64,000 nucleotides of DNA from NCBI GenBank assembly GCA_902774845.1, contig CACYJU010000006.1, forward strand, positions 62,001 to 126,000, written 5' to 3'. The notes beneath the pieces were generated by a model. That model did no database searches, had not been told where the DNA came from, and saw only the letters and a list, made by a program, of their open reading frames with translations. How positions within the stretch are numbered: position 1 is the first letter of the stretch; every line of letters starts with the position of its first letter. The DNA comes from an uncultured Bacteroidota bacterium (GTDB taxonomy: Bacteria > Bacteroidota > Bacteroidia > Bacteroidales > P3). The position numbers and the translations under genes are program-made. This document shows positions 45,287 through 54,672 of this stretch, piece after piece.

Positions 45287-46321
45287 ATGTTGAAAAGGGC
45301 GCTTCACATAGTAAGTCTGGCTGCGATGACGGTCGTTCTTCTCGCCTCGTGTGAGAAGGCGTTCATCCGCAACGGTGAGGAGTCGGCGACGGAAGTCTTC
45401 GAATATCTGTGGAACAGGGTCGACAGCCAGTACTCGCTCTTTGACGTGAAGGCGGTGGATTGGGATTCGATACATGAGGTGTACCGCCAGAAGGTGACAG
45501 ACGGCATGAGCGACGACAGCCTCTTCCGCGTGCTGGCCACGATGCTCAACACACTCAACGATGGACATGTGAACCTGATAACGCCCTTCGACATCTCACG
45601 CAGCGAGGAGATATTCCTGCAGACCTACGGGCGACGCAACATAGAGCCCAATATAGTCATGCTCAACTACCTGGGAGCCGACTACCACTCGGCCGGAGGG
45701 TTCGCCTACAAAGGGCTGCGAGGCGACTCGGTCATATATATCCGCTATTCGTCGTTCTCCAACAGCGCCTCGACCGCGACGCTAAACATGATTGTCAAGA
45801 GATACCCGCATGCCTCGGGGATGATACTCGACATGCGGCAGAACGGAGGCGGGTCGGTGGAGAATATCTGGAATATCCTCGCCCTGATGCCAGCACGACA
45901 CACGCTGCTCTACTCGACCCAGATAAAGAGCGGGCCGGGACACGAGGAGTTCAGCGAGCTGGAAAAAGTATACTCCTCGTTTGACAACGGCGACTACGAG
46001 CCATACCGCAAAATGGTGGTGGTGCTGACCGATAGAGGATCGTATAGCGCCACCTCGTTCTTCGCCCTCTGCACCAAGGCCTACGACAACATGATAACCC
46101 TCGGGGACACTACAGGAGGAGGACTCGGCCTGCCCGGAGGCGGAGAGCTGCCGAACGGATGGGTGTACCGATTCCCGCTGACCCGCACCATCGCCCCCGA
46201 CGGCAAGAACTATGAGAACGGAGTGCCACCCGACACAATAGTGATACTCGACCCAGCGGCAACAGCCGCAGGCAAAGACAATGTGATCGAAAGTGCTGTG
46301 GAGAGGATTTTGAATGATTGA
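45287..46321 (+). CDS. S41-family (C-terminal processing type) peptidase lipoprotein
   Basis: 344 residues, lipobox LLASC (Cys22). Helical N-terminal cap, then the S41 core: LNTLNDGHVNL, VIYIRYSSFS, GMILDMRQNGGGS, VLTDRGSYSATSFFALC (candidate nucleophile Ser254) and GDTTGGGLGLPGG; a PDZ domain is not evident. Degrades or processes proteins in the envelope. Begins 12 bases after the second T9SS gene, so possibly the last gene of that transcript, although its base composition is closer to the housekeeping genes. Confidence 0.88.
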   Translation: MLKRALHIVSLAAMTVVLLASCEKAFIRNGEESATEVFEYLWNRVDSQYSLFDVKAVDWDSIHEVYRQKVTDGMSDDSLFRVLATMLNTLNDGHVNLITPFDISRSEEIFLQTYGRRNIEPNIVMLNYLGADYHSAGGFAYKGLRGDSVIYIRYSSFSNSASTATLNMIVKRYPHASGMILDMRQNGGGSVENIWNILALMPARHTLLYSTQIKSGPGHEEFSELEKVYSSFDNGDYEPYRKMVVVLTDRGSYSATSFFALCTKAYDNMITLGDTTGGGLGLPGGGELPNGWVYRFPLTRTIAPDGKNYENGVPPDTIVILDPAATAAGKDNVIESAVERILND

Positions 46322-46395
46322 ATGCTTGAATGTCTGAATGCTTGATTGATTGAGTGATTGAATGATTGAGTGATTGAATGATTGATTTGTTAATG
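46317..46395. repeat. TGAATGATTGA-word repeat
   Basis: About ten copies of (G/C)(T/A)TGA(A/T)TG-like words (TTGAATGCTTGAATGTCTGA, GATTGAGTGATTGAATGATT) fill the gap after the S41 gene and overlap its last codons. Confidence 0.75.
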
Positions 46396-46524
46396 TTGAG
46401 TATTTAAAAACAAAGGTTGATAAACTGTTAATAAAATTCTTCATATAAACGTACAATAAGAATGGTATCACCCTCGTTATAGTGCAATACATAAATATTA
46501 AAATAAGAACTAAAAAACATACGC

Positions 46525-47109
46525 ATGATGAAGACTATACTTTACATTCACGGCTACCGTTCGAATAGTGGTGCCCGCAAAGCGCAGGAGCTCAGAGAGA
46601 TGTTCCCCGAATGCAACATCGTCGTCCCCGACCTTGAATACAACCACTACACGGCACAGGAGATTGCTGCACAGCTGAAAGAGATTATCGAGAAGAACCA
46701 CGTAGACATGCTCGTGGGCAGCAGCTTGGGCGGATTCTTCGCTTTGTGCGCCACCCAATGGTTTGAAGGACCGGTATGGGGCATCAACCCAGCCATCCAT
46801 CCTGTAGAGCAGTTCAACAAACACATCGTGCCGAAACTCCAAAAACGCTCGCCGCAGCTTATGCCTATAGCGATGAAGAACCTGGAATCGTACCAGAGAT
46901 GTGAAGACGAGGTCTTCGCCAAACTGCCGAAGCGCGAGCATCAGATAAACCTCGCACTCTGTACCGACGACGACACCATCGGAGACCACAAGGACACCAT
47001 AGCCGCCTTCCCCAACGCCGACCAGGTCGTATGGCAAGACAACTCGGGACACCACTGCACCCGATTCCCCGAACTTAAAGAAAACATGAAGAAATCACTA
47101 GGATTGTGA
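46525..47109 (+). CDS. YqiA/YcfP-type alpha/beta hydrolase (esterase)
   Basis: 194 residues, cytoplasmic. Opens ILYIHGYRSNSGARKAQELRE, nucleophile Ser67 in GSSLGGFFA, WGINPAIHP, acid Asp in the CTDDDTIGDH region and His in DNSGHHC. Family members hydrolyse short acyl esters; the natural substrate is unknown. Overlaps the GTG of parC by four bases. Confidence 0.88.
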   Translation: MMKTILYIHGYRSNSGARKAQELREMFPECNIVVPDLEYNHYTAQEIAAQLKEIIEKNHVDMLVGSSLGGFFALCATQWFEGPVWGINPAIHPVEQFNKHIVPKLQKRSPQLMPIAMKNLESYQRCEDEVFAKLPKREHQINLALCTDDDTIGDHKDTIAAFPNADQVVWQDNSGHHCTRFPELKENMKKSLGL

Positions 47110-49796
47110 GCAAAGACAAACCAATCATACCCGACGACGAAGAAGAGGTGCTGAACGAGAGTGCAGCCACCTCTTCCGATTATATACCCTCTGAGACAGA
47201 GGAGCCAGCCGGCGAAGGAGAGACCATCTCACTTGCCGGGATGTTCCGCGACTACTGGATAGATTACGCCTCGGACGTGATACTCGACCGCTCGGTGCCC
47301 GACATCGACGACGGATTGAAACCCGTGCAGCGACGCATACTCCACTCTATGGAAGAGATGGACGACGGGAGGATGAACAAGGTGCAGAGCATCGTGGGTC
47401 ACACGATGATGTACCACCCACACGGCGACCAGTCGATCAAAGACGCCCTCGTCAACATAGGACAGAAGAACCTGCTGGTGGACTGTCAAGGTAACTGGGG
47501 AAACATCCTCACCGGCGAAGACGCGGCAGCAGGCCGTTATATCGAGGCACGCCTCTCGAAATTCGCCAAGGAGGTGGTCTTCAACAAGAAAACCACCCAT
47601 TGGAAGCCCAGCTACGACGGACGTAACCAAGAGCCCGAGACGCTGCCAGTCAAATTTCCGCTCCTGCTGGCGCAAGGCACCAAAGGAATTGCAGTCACCC
47701 TGACGTCAGTCATCATGCCCTACAACTTCTGCGAGCTGATAGAGGCGAGCATCAAGATACTGAGAGAGGAGGAATTCGAGATATACCCCGACTTCCCCAC
47801 AGGCGGCATGATCGACGTGTCGAAATACAACGACGGAGCCCAAGGCGGACGTCTGAGAATAAGAGCCAAGATGCACTATGACGAGAAACGCAAAGCCATA
47901 GTCATCACAGAGGTGCCCTTCACCGTCACCACGGGAGACCTCAGAGAAAGCATCATCAAAGCTTTCGAGAAAGGGAAGATAAAGATAAAGAAAGTCGAGG
48001 ACTATACGGCATCGGAAGCCGAAGTGGTGGTCTACCTGCCCAGCGGAGTATCACCCGACCAGACGATAGACGCACTCTACGCCTTCACGAGCTGCCAGAT
48101 ATCCTTCTCACCCCAGACATGCGTCATCGTCGACAAGAAGCCCGTATTCACTACCGCTTCGGACATACTGCGCCACTCGACGATGCGTACACGCGACCTG
48201 CTGCGCCAAGAGCTGGAGATACAGCTTGAGGAGCTGAACGAGCGGTGGTATTGGGTCTCGCTCGAAAAGATCTTCTTCGAGAAAGGCATCTACAAGAAGA
48301 TGGAGAAGAAAGACAGCGCCGACTGGGACGAACAGGTGGACGAGATGCACAAAGCCTTCGGACCATACAAGAAGAAACTCAAACGCGACGTGTCGCGCGA
48401 CGATGTGCTGAAACTTACCGAAAAACCAGTCAAGAAGATATCCAAGTTCGACATAAAGAAAGCCCAGGAAGAGATTGAGGAGATAGAGATGAACATCGAC
48501 GAGGTGAACAACCATCTGGCACACCTCACCGACTACGCCATAAGCTACTTCAAGCACATACTGGAAAAATACGGCAAAGGACGCGAGCGCAAGACGGAGA
48601 TACGCAACTTCGAGGACATACAAGCCGCCACCGTAGCCGTAGCCAACGAGAAGCTCTACGTCAACCGCATGACCGGTTTTGCCGGATACGGATTGAAACG
48701 CGAAGAGGGAGTCGAGTTTGTATGCGACTGCTCAAATATGGACGACATCATCGTGTTCCGCCGCGATGGTTCCATGATGGTTTCGAAAGTGCAGGACAAA
48801 GTCTTCGTAGGCTCGAAAGACTGCACCGAGATAGTCTTCATCTCCGTGTTCCGCAAACGCGACGAACGGACGGTATACAACATGGTCTATCGCGACGGCA
48901 ACGCCGGCTACATCTTCGTGAAGCGATTCTCGGTCACAGGCATCACCCGCGACAAAGAGTATGACCTCACCAAAGGCAGCAAGAACTCCAAGATACTCTA
49001 TTTCACAGCCAACCCCAACGGCGAGGCAGAGGTGATAACCGTACACCACGTGAGCAAACCCAAGCTGAAGAAAACCAGCTTCGACTTCGACTTCGCCACA
49101 CTTGCCATCAAAGGCCGTCAGGCTATGGGTAACATACTCACCCGCAACGCCGTACGCAACATCAACAAGGTGGGAGAAGGCGTTTCTACCCTTGGAGCTC
49201 GAAAGATCTGGTTTGACGAGAGCGTCAAACGACTCAACGTGACCGAAGCGGGCCGTCTGCTTGGCGAGTTCAAAGGAGCCGACAAGATATTCACCCTCAT
49301 GCAGTCGGGGTCATTCCGCAACACCAACTTCGACCTCTCCAACCACTTCGAAGACGACCTCCTCGAGATACGCAAATACAACCGCCATAATATCGTCACC
49401 GTCATATACAAAGAGGCCGAAGGCGGCAGCTACTACGTCAAACGGTTCTCCGTCGAAGACGCCTCCGACAAAAAACTATCCTTCCTTGAGGAAGGCAGCG
49501 GCGACGAGATGCTCACCTACTCCATGGACACATACCCACGCCTGGAGATGGTCTACGACGAGAAATCCGGTAAGAAGGTTGAATCAGAGATAGTAGAAGT
49601 CTACGACTTTATCGCAGTAAAAGGCTACAAAGCCAAAGGCAAGCGCCTCACCACTGCGGAGGTCAAGGAGTTCCGCTGGCTCGACCCACTACCCGAACCA
49701 GAATACGAAGACGAGGATGAAGCCGACAATCAGCCAGCGTCAGACGACAACGACCGCATGGGCTATGCCGAAGGCACACAAAGCGAGCTGTTCTAA
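47106..49796 (+). CDS. parC: Topoisomerase IV subunit A (ParC-like)
   Basis: 896 residues, GTG start overlapping the esterase stop. Breakage-reunion domain with DGLKPVQRRILHSM, VGHTMMYHPHGDQSI and catalytic Tyr in AAGRYIEARLSKF; coiled-coil tower; C-terminal propeller blades (FAGYGLKREEG, GRQAMGNILTRNAV) without the GyrA-box seen in gyrases, and an acidic tail. An acidic 40-residue N-terminal extension precedes the domain. Separates replicated chromosomes. The ParE gene is not in the window. Confidence 0.92.
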   Translation: MSKDKPIIPDDEEEVLNESAATSSDYIPSETEEPAGEGETISLAGMFRDYWIDYASDVILDRSVPDIDDGLKPVQRRILHSMEEMDDGRMNKVQSIVGHTMMYHPHGDQSIKDALVNIGQKNLLVDCQGNWGNILTGEDAAAGRYIEARLSKFAKEVVFNKKTTHWKPSYDGRNQEPETLPVKFPLLLAQGTKGIAVTLTSVIMPYNFCELIEASIKILREEEFEIYPDFPTGGMIDVSKYNDGAQGGRLRIRAKMHYDEKRKAIVITEVPFTVTTGDLRESIIKAFEKGKIKIKKVEDYTASEAEVVVYLPSGVSPDQTIDALYAFTSCQISFSPQTCVIVDKKPVFTTASDILRHSTMRTRDLLRQELEIQLEELNERWYWVSLEKIFFEKGIYKKMEKKDSADWDEQVDEMHKAFGPYKKKLKRDVSRDDVLKLTEKPVKKISKFDIKKAQEEIEEIEMNIDEVNNHLAHLTDYAISYFKHILEKYGKGRERKTEIRNFEDIQAATVAVANEKLYVNRMTGFAGYGLKREEGVEFVCDCSNMDDIIVFRRDGSMMVSKVQDKVFVGSKDCTEIVFISVFRKRDERTVYNMVYRDGNAGYIFVKRFSVTGITRDKEYDLTKGSKNSKILYFTANPNGEAEVITVHHVSKPKLKKTSFDFDFATLAIKGRQAMGNILTRNAVRNINKVGEGVSTLGARKIWFDESVKRLNVTEAGRLLGEFKGADKIFTLMQSGSFRNTNFDLSNHFEDDLLEIRKYNRHNIVTVIYKEAEGGSYYVKRFSVEDASDKKLSFLEEGSGDEMLTYSMDTYPRLEMVYDEKSGKKVESEIVEVYDFIAVKGYKAKGKRLTTAEVKEFRWLDPLPEPEYEDEDEADNQPASDDNDRMGYAEGTQSELF

Positions 49797-49798
49797 CC

Positions 49799-50971
49799 AT
49801 GAAAATCCTCGCCGTACTCCCTCGATTCCCCTACCCTCTCGATAAAGGCGACAAACTGAGAGCCTACCATCAGTTGCGCCTGCTATCCCAAAACCACGAC
49901 ATCTACCTGTTCTGCACCTCAGAGCAGGCCGTCAGGGAAGCTGAGATGGACGAGGTGAAGAAGTTCTGCAAGGAGATACATGTAGTGAGGACAAACAAGA
50001 TGGGTTGCCTCTTCAACGCCGCCCTCGCACTCATCTGCGGCGGTTCTCTGCAAGTGGGTTATTGGAACTCATGCCGTACCCGCAAAGCCTACCGGCGCTT
50101 CGAGCAGAAAGTGCAACCCGACGCAGTATATTGCCAAATGGTGAGGACCATGCCTTGGGTGAGGAGGTCAAAATGTTACAAGGTACTCGACTTCCAGGAT
50201 GCCCTTTCTCTCAACACCAAACGCCGCATGGATCGTTCCCATGGATTGATGCGACTTTTGCTGAGATATGAATACAAGGCCCTACAGAAGGCTGAGCAGC
50301 GAGCTCTGGAGACTTTTGACGCCACCACCGTCATCAGTCAGATAGACCAAAGCCACCTATCCCCAAAGACCGTCATCGCACCCAATGGCGTTGACACCGA
50401 ATACTTCAACAGGCAGGCAATACCGCAATCCAGCAGCAAGTACACCATCGTATTCTGTGGCAATATGTCGTACGCACCCAATGTCGACGCCGCCCAGCAT
50501 CTGGTAAACGATGTTCTGCCGATTGTAAGAAAGCATATCCCAGACGCAACCCTACTTATAGCTGGAGCCGATCCAAAAGCCGCAGTACGCTCCTTAGCCT
50601 CAACAAATGTTTCCATCTCGGGTCGTTTGTCCGACATACGAACCGCCTATGCCTCAAGCTGTATTTTCGTTGCCCCGATGCGCATCGGCAGCGGGATGCA
50701 AAACAAACTGCTCGAAGCCATGTCGATGGGGCTCCCTTGTGTCACCACAACTCTGGCCAACACCCCGCTGGGCGCAGCAAGTGGTGAATCTGTGCTAGTC
50801 GGAGACACACCTCAAGAGCTGGCCAAAATCATTGTCGACCTGGTTTCTGACTCGGGGAAGAGAGAGAGAGTTGCCGAGAATGGTCTCCGTTTCATTAAAG
50901 ATCATTATTCCTGGCCAGCCGCCGTCGCTCCTTTAGAACATCTGTTTTATGCCAAACTGGAATCCAAATAA
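49799..50971 (+). CDS. Glycosyltransferase (GT4-like)
   Basis: 390 residues. GT-B fold: LPRFPYPLDKGDKLRAYHQ N-terminus as in exopolysaccharide sugar transferases of the TIGR03087 type, VLDFQDALS, VIAPNGVDTEYF, VFCGNMSYAPN, LLIAGADP, then FVAPMRIGSGMQNKLLEAMSMGLPCV with the donor-binding glutamate. Acceptor unknown. Starts two bases after parC and ends overlapping hflX by 23 bases. Confidence 0.9.
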   Translation: MKILAVLPRFPYPLDKGDKLRAYHQLRLLSQNHDIYLFCTSEQAVREAEMDEVKKFCKEIHVVRTNKMGCLFNAALALICGGSLQVGYWNSCRTRKAYRRFEQKVQPDAVYCQMVRTMPWVRRSKCYKVLDFQDALSLNTKRRMDRSHGLMRLLLRYEYKALQKAEQRALETFDATTVISQIDQSHLSPKTVIAPNGVDTEYFNRQAIPQSSSKYTIVFCGNMSYAPNVDAAQHLVNDVLPIVRKHIPDATLLIAGADPKAAVRSLASTNVSISGRLSDIRTAYASSCIFVAPMRIGSGMQNKLLEAMSMGLPCVTTTLANTPLGAASGESVLVGDTPQELAKIIVDLVSDSGKRERVAENGLRFIKDHYSWPAAVAPLEHLFYAKLESK

Positions 50972-52223
50972 ACAAGGCAAGTTCCGCAATTCTTTAGGCG
51001 AGGAGTCAAAACGGCCCTCGCCACAAGAGCGCAACACCTTTGAGAACAAGCCACCCGTCGAAAAAGCCATCCTTGTGGCAGTATGTCCTCAAGGGGTCAA
51101 GATGGAGTATTCAGAAGAGTGTCTTGCCGAACTGGAATTCCTGCTACAGACCGCTGGAGGCGTACCCGTGAAGAAAGTCATCCAACGTCTCGATCGCCCG
51201 GACACCCGTACATATATAGGTAGCGGCAAATTGGAAGAAGTGCTCGGTTACAAGGAAGCTCTAGATGCCGACATACTTGTCTTCGACGACGAGCTATCAC
51301 CGGCTCAGCTGCGCAACCTGGAACGTTCGTTCGGATGCCGCATTCTCGACCGCACCACGCTGATATTAGACATTTTCGCCAAACACGCACGCACCTCCAC
51401 AGCCAAGACTCAAGTCGAGTTGGCTCAGCTTCAATATATGTTACCTCGACTCACTCGTATGTGGACACACCTCGAGCGCCAACGAGGCGGTATCGGCATG
51501 CGCGGTCCTGGTGAAACCCAGATAGAGACCGACCGTCGACTTATCACCGAAAAGATAAGCCTGCTGAAAGAACGTCTCTCCAATATCGACAAGCAGAAAA
51601 CCCTCCAACGCAAAAACCGCGAGAGCCTTGTGAGGGTGGCGCTGGTGGGCTACACCAACGTGGGCAAGTCGACTCTTATGAACCTGCTGAGCAAGAGCGA
51701 TGTGACTGCCGAAAACAAACTCTTCGCCACCCTAGACACCACCGTACGCAAGGTAGTAATAGAGAATCTGCCGTTCCTTCTCACCGACACCGTCGGTTTT
51801 ATTAGGAAACTTCCACACGGCTTGGTCGAATCCTTCAAGTCCACCCTCGACGAGGTGCGCGAAGCCGACCTGCTGCTACACATCGTCGACATATCTCACC
51901 GCAACTATGAGGAGCAGATTGCAGCTGTCAACCGAACCCTCGACGAAATAGGCTGTGCCGACAAACCCACCATTATGGTCTTCAATAAGATAGATGCCTA
52001 CTCCTACACCCCGAAAGACGAAGATGACCTCACTCCGATGACTAAAGCCAACTGGACCCTCGACATGCTTAAAGAGACCTGGATTGCCAAGAATCCCAAC
52101 CACAAGACCATCTTCATCTCTGCTGCCAACAAAGAGAATATAGATGCACTCAGAACTCTGATGTACAACGACATAAAACACATTCACGCAGTACGTTACC
52201 CATATAATAACTTTTTATACTAG
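50949..52223 (+). CDS. hflX: HflX ribosome-associated GTPase
   Basis: 424 residues. N-terminal HflX domain (VKKVIQRLDRPDTRTYIGSGK, FDDELSPAQLRNLE, DRTTLILDIFAKHARTSTAK, QLQYMLPRLTRMW, RGGIGMRGPGETQIETDRR) and GTPase with P-loop GYTNVGKST near residue 234, FATLDTT, DTVGFI and NKID. Splits or rescues stalled ribosomes under stress. The chosen start overlaps the glycosyltransferase by 23 bases. Last gene of the esterase-parC-GT-hflX unit. Confidence 0.96.
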   Translation: MPNWNPNKQGKFRNSLGEESKRPSPQERNTFENKPPVEKAILVAVCPQGVKMEYSEECLAELEFLLQTAGGVPVKKVIQRLDRPDTRTYIGSGKLEEVLGYKEALDADILVFDDELSPAQLRNLERSFGCRILDRTTLILDIFAKHARTSTAKTQVELAQLQYMLPRLTRMWTHLERQRGGIGMRGPGETQIETDRRLITEKISLLKERLSNIDKQKTLQRKNRESLVRVALVGYTNVGKSTLMNLLSKSDVTAENKLFATLDTTVRKVVIENLPFLLTDTVGFIRKLPHGLVESFKSTLDEVREADLLLHIVDISHRNYEEQIAAVNRTLDEIGCADKPTIMVFNKIDAYSYTPKDEDDLTPMTKANWTLDMLKETWIAKNPNHKTIFISAANKENIDALRTLMYNDIKHIHAVRYPYNNFLY

Positions 52224-52238
52224 ACTATTAAACAAAAA

Positions 52239-52263
52239 GTGCCGGATTTGACAAATCCGGCAC
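52239..52263 (-). terminator. Terminator between convergent genes
   Basis: Perfect inverted repeat GTGCCGGATTTG / CAAATCCGGCAC with one central base; the minus strand continues with TTTTTG, so it ends the minus-strand gene at 52330. Similar core to the terminator at 16565-16597. Confidence 0.7.
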
Positions 52264-52329
52264 AAAAGAAATGCTTATAGTTTCAACATTTGCAATGAGA
52301 ATCACACTATCATACGGACACTGTATTCA

Positions 52330-53886
52330 TTAAAGAAAGAAAAGAGGATTTTTTGCTTTTTTTGAAAAAAGGTACACCCCCACAGAACGGAAGCTTCGCC
52401 CTTCATCATCTTGGTCTACATTCCACAAGGGCATATGCATATTTGTAAACGTTCCTATAATGTCATCACATTTGCCATTGCAGGAAGGGGGGTAAATTTG
52501 TACATTTGATACAGCACCGTTTTTCTCAACAACGAACGCCAGACCTATACATTGTGAACAATTCAGACCATTTGGTAATTTTTGTTTAATATAACCTAAC
52601 GCATCACCTGGGAATTCTGGTTCGGGACCATGATCATTATAATCATATCCAATAATATATAGGTACTCATTATAAACATAGGTTATAAAATTTTCAGCTG
52701 CCACAAAACCATCCACTGCAACATCAAGAGGTTCAACAGATAGCTTGGTTATCTTAAGAGCTTCTTGTCGGGTGATATCAAATGTAAACGGCAAAACAAA
52801 TACAATATCATCAACCTCATATGGGATATTGTAATCCTTATCTTTCATAAATAGATAGTCTATGCCGTGCTTGTTATCACTTTGATAGTATGCAAACTTA
52901 CTTAAACATATATAATATTTCCCATCGTCATCGTCATATTCAATAAAGCCACCAGAATTTTTTTCTTCATGAAAACATTCTACGCCATCCACCCTTATAT
53001 TCAACGGAGTAATAACGAATCCCATTTTTTTAAGAAACGGTGACCTTGCCCCTTTATTAATATCTCGAACTGGTTGAATTCCATAGTCTTTGAAATGCTT
53101 ATGATAATCTGGACCGGGATTAACAGAAGTCCATTCATGGTATGAGAGCAAACTATTATCATATTCATTTCTTAATAATGGTTTAACTCCCAAGTTTGGC
53201 CCATGGTCGTATAGAATATATGATTTAGTAGCATTGACCATGGACGCTGGTTGATTTTTCACATCTATAACACTAAGCACATTTCTAAGAAGATTTACTG
53301 CTTCCTGAGCCCTCCTAGTAAAATGTACATTGACCTTTCCTTTAATTCTGTATTTGTCATCATCTAAAATAATTGGATTATCTTCCTGAACCAAAGTATA
53401 ATACCACATATTTTCAAGAGACTCAATTATAACGACCAAGTGATCAACTATTTTCTTTTCTGCGGTCTTGAGCATTTCCTCCATCAGTATCTTGGTATTG
53501 AAAGCGTTCATATTCACCGATATGGAAGAACTTTCACCTTTTATGTATTTTGCAAGATGATTGATGTCAATTGTAGCATGCAAAATAACCCACCAACCAT
53601 TACTATATTCTTCACTAAATTCTTCAAATTCTTCCTCCAATAGAATTTTGTAGTTTTGGATGTTACCACTTGAAGGTGACACAATCACATCCGATGCAAA
53701 TTTTGATTTCACATCCGATGTGATTTTTGAAACAAATGTTTCATAAGTCTGTTCGACAGCACTTCGTAACGCTGCGTTTATTGCAGCTTCTTTATCAGCG
53801 CCCCATCCATCGACGTAAATGTCCACACCATCATTTGCGTACAAAAACGACGGTATAATCAATAATAAGAAAAGGAGTTTTTTCAT
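52330..53886 (-). CDS. Exported protein with TonB-like C-terminal domain, unknown function
   Basis: 518 residues, signal peptide ending FLYAN. Residues about 25-125 (YVDGWGADKEAAINAALRSAV, TYETFVSKI, WWVILHATIDINHLAKYI) resemble the repeat-rich N-terminal part of FlgT/LPP20-type exported proteins. A long middle has no recognised family. Near the C-terminus PEFPGDALGYIKQKL and CIGLAFVVEKNGAVSNVQIY match the TonB C-terminal (energy transducer) fold, although there is no inner-membrane anchor beyond the signal peptide. AT-rich, unlike neighbours. Probably cotranscribed with the small gene upstream. Confidence 0.75.
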   Translation of the reverse strand: MKKLLFLLLIIPSFLYANDGVDIYVDGWGADKEAAINAALRSAVEQTYETFVSKITSDVKSKFASDVIVSPSSGNIQNYKILLEEEFEEFSEEYSNGWWVILHATIDINHLAKYIKGESSSISVNMNAFNTKILMEEMLKTAEKKIVDHLVVIIESLENMWYYTLVQEDNPIILDDDKYRIKGKVNVHFTRRAQEAVNLLRNVLSVIDVKNQPASMVNATKSYILYDHGPNLGVKPLLRNEYDNSLLSYHEWTSVNPGPDYHKHFKDYGIQPVRDINKGARSPFLKKMGFVITPLNIRVDGVECFHEEKNSGGFIEYDDDDGKYYICLSKFAYYQSDNKHGIDYLFMKDKDYNIPYEVDDIVFVLPFTFDITRQEALKITKLSVEPLDVAVDGFVAAENFITYVYNEYLYIIGYDYNDHGPEPEFPGDALGYIKQKLPNGLNCSQCIGLAFVVEKNGAVSNVQIYPPSCNGKCDDIIGTFTNMHMPLWNVDQDDEGRSFRSVGVYLFSKKAKNPLFFL

Positions 53887-53937
53887 AATTTTACCATATT
53901 AACGAATTTAGAATAACTCATATATTTTCAGTCATCC

Positions 53938-54246
53938 TTACGAATTAACTTTCAAAATCACAGATTTAAGGGCCAATGCCATAAACTGAAGATAATCGAG
54001 TTCATCACTTGGGTTCTCATATTTATGCATAATCTTCCGCAAGTTCTCCCGATATTCTTCAATTATATCAATATCAGTTTTGTCAAAAGGACATCCACTA
54101 CCCATTTCTTTTTTTAACATCATCATATCCCTTTTCACATGCTTAATTTCTTGTAAGAGTTGTGGATTACAAAGAACTGTTTTGGTGCTCAAAATAAATT
54201 CAAGATGACCAATGAGCGCTTTGACAATTGCTTCTTTCGTTGTCAT
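53938..54246 (-). CDS. Small helical protein of unknown function
   Basis: 102 residues, no signal peptide, all helical (MTTKEAIVKALIGHLEFIL, LLQEIKHVKRDMMMLKKEM, EEYRENLRKIMHKYEN). Not recognised. ATG at 54246 preceded by TTAAAACA. AT-rich like the gene downstream, 51 bases away on the same strand, and likely in one transcript with it. Confidence 0.6.
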   Translation of the reverse strand: MTTKEAIVKALIGHLEFILSTKTVLCNPQLLQEIKHVKRDMMMLKKEMGSGCPFDKTDIDIIEEYRENLRKIMHKYENPSDELDYLQFMALALKSVILKVNS

Positions 54247-54672
54247 TGTTTTAATGTTTTTAGATGCCCGTGAGTTCCCAGTTGGACGTGAATAATTTAT
54301 TTGAAAAATACAGGGAAAGCATAGAACTCATGTTGCTCGATTCTACCTTATAGAGGTTTTTGCCCGACCCTTACCGAATAGAAACTGAGGAACTTCATTC
54401 TATGCTTTACATAATGTATCAACCATAGCTAATACATAGATGAAAAGCAAAAGCCATCAGTATCAGTGTCTCACGGTAAATGAAATGGGCAATTTCTATA
54501 AGGAGACCCGTACAAATGCTTTCCGCATTGCTCGACATTCTCTTGTCGATTTCGGTTGCAAAGGTAATCATTTTTACAACAATAATGGAATAAAGTTATT
54601 ATTTTTGCATTGTTTATTAACTGTAACTATTTTTCTTTGTATCGGAGATACTGATAGTTAGCGATACACAAT
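54247..54672. promoter_or_regulatory. Intergenic region: divergent promoters and structured leader
   Basis: Minus -7 box TACCTTTG (54566-54559) faces the small unknown gene; plus -7 box TATTTTTG (54600-54607) faces mtgA. The minus transcript would have a 300-base leader holding a long-range inverted pair AAAGCATAGAA / TTCTATGCTTT (54402-54412 with 54312-54322 region) around about 80 bases that can fold further (GGTAAGGGTCGGGC...). No reading frame of note. Confidence 0.5.
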
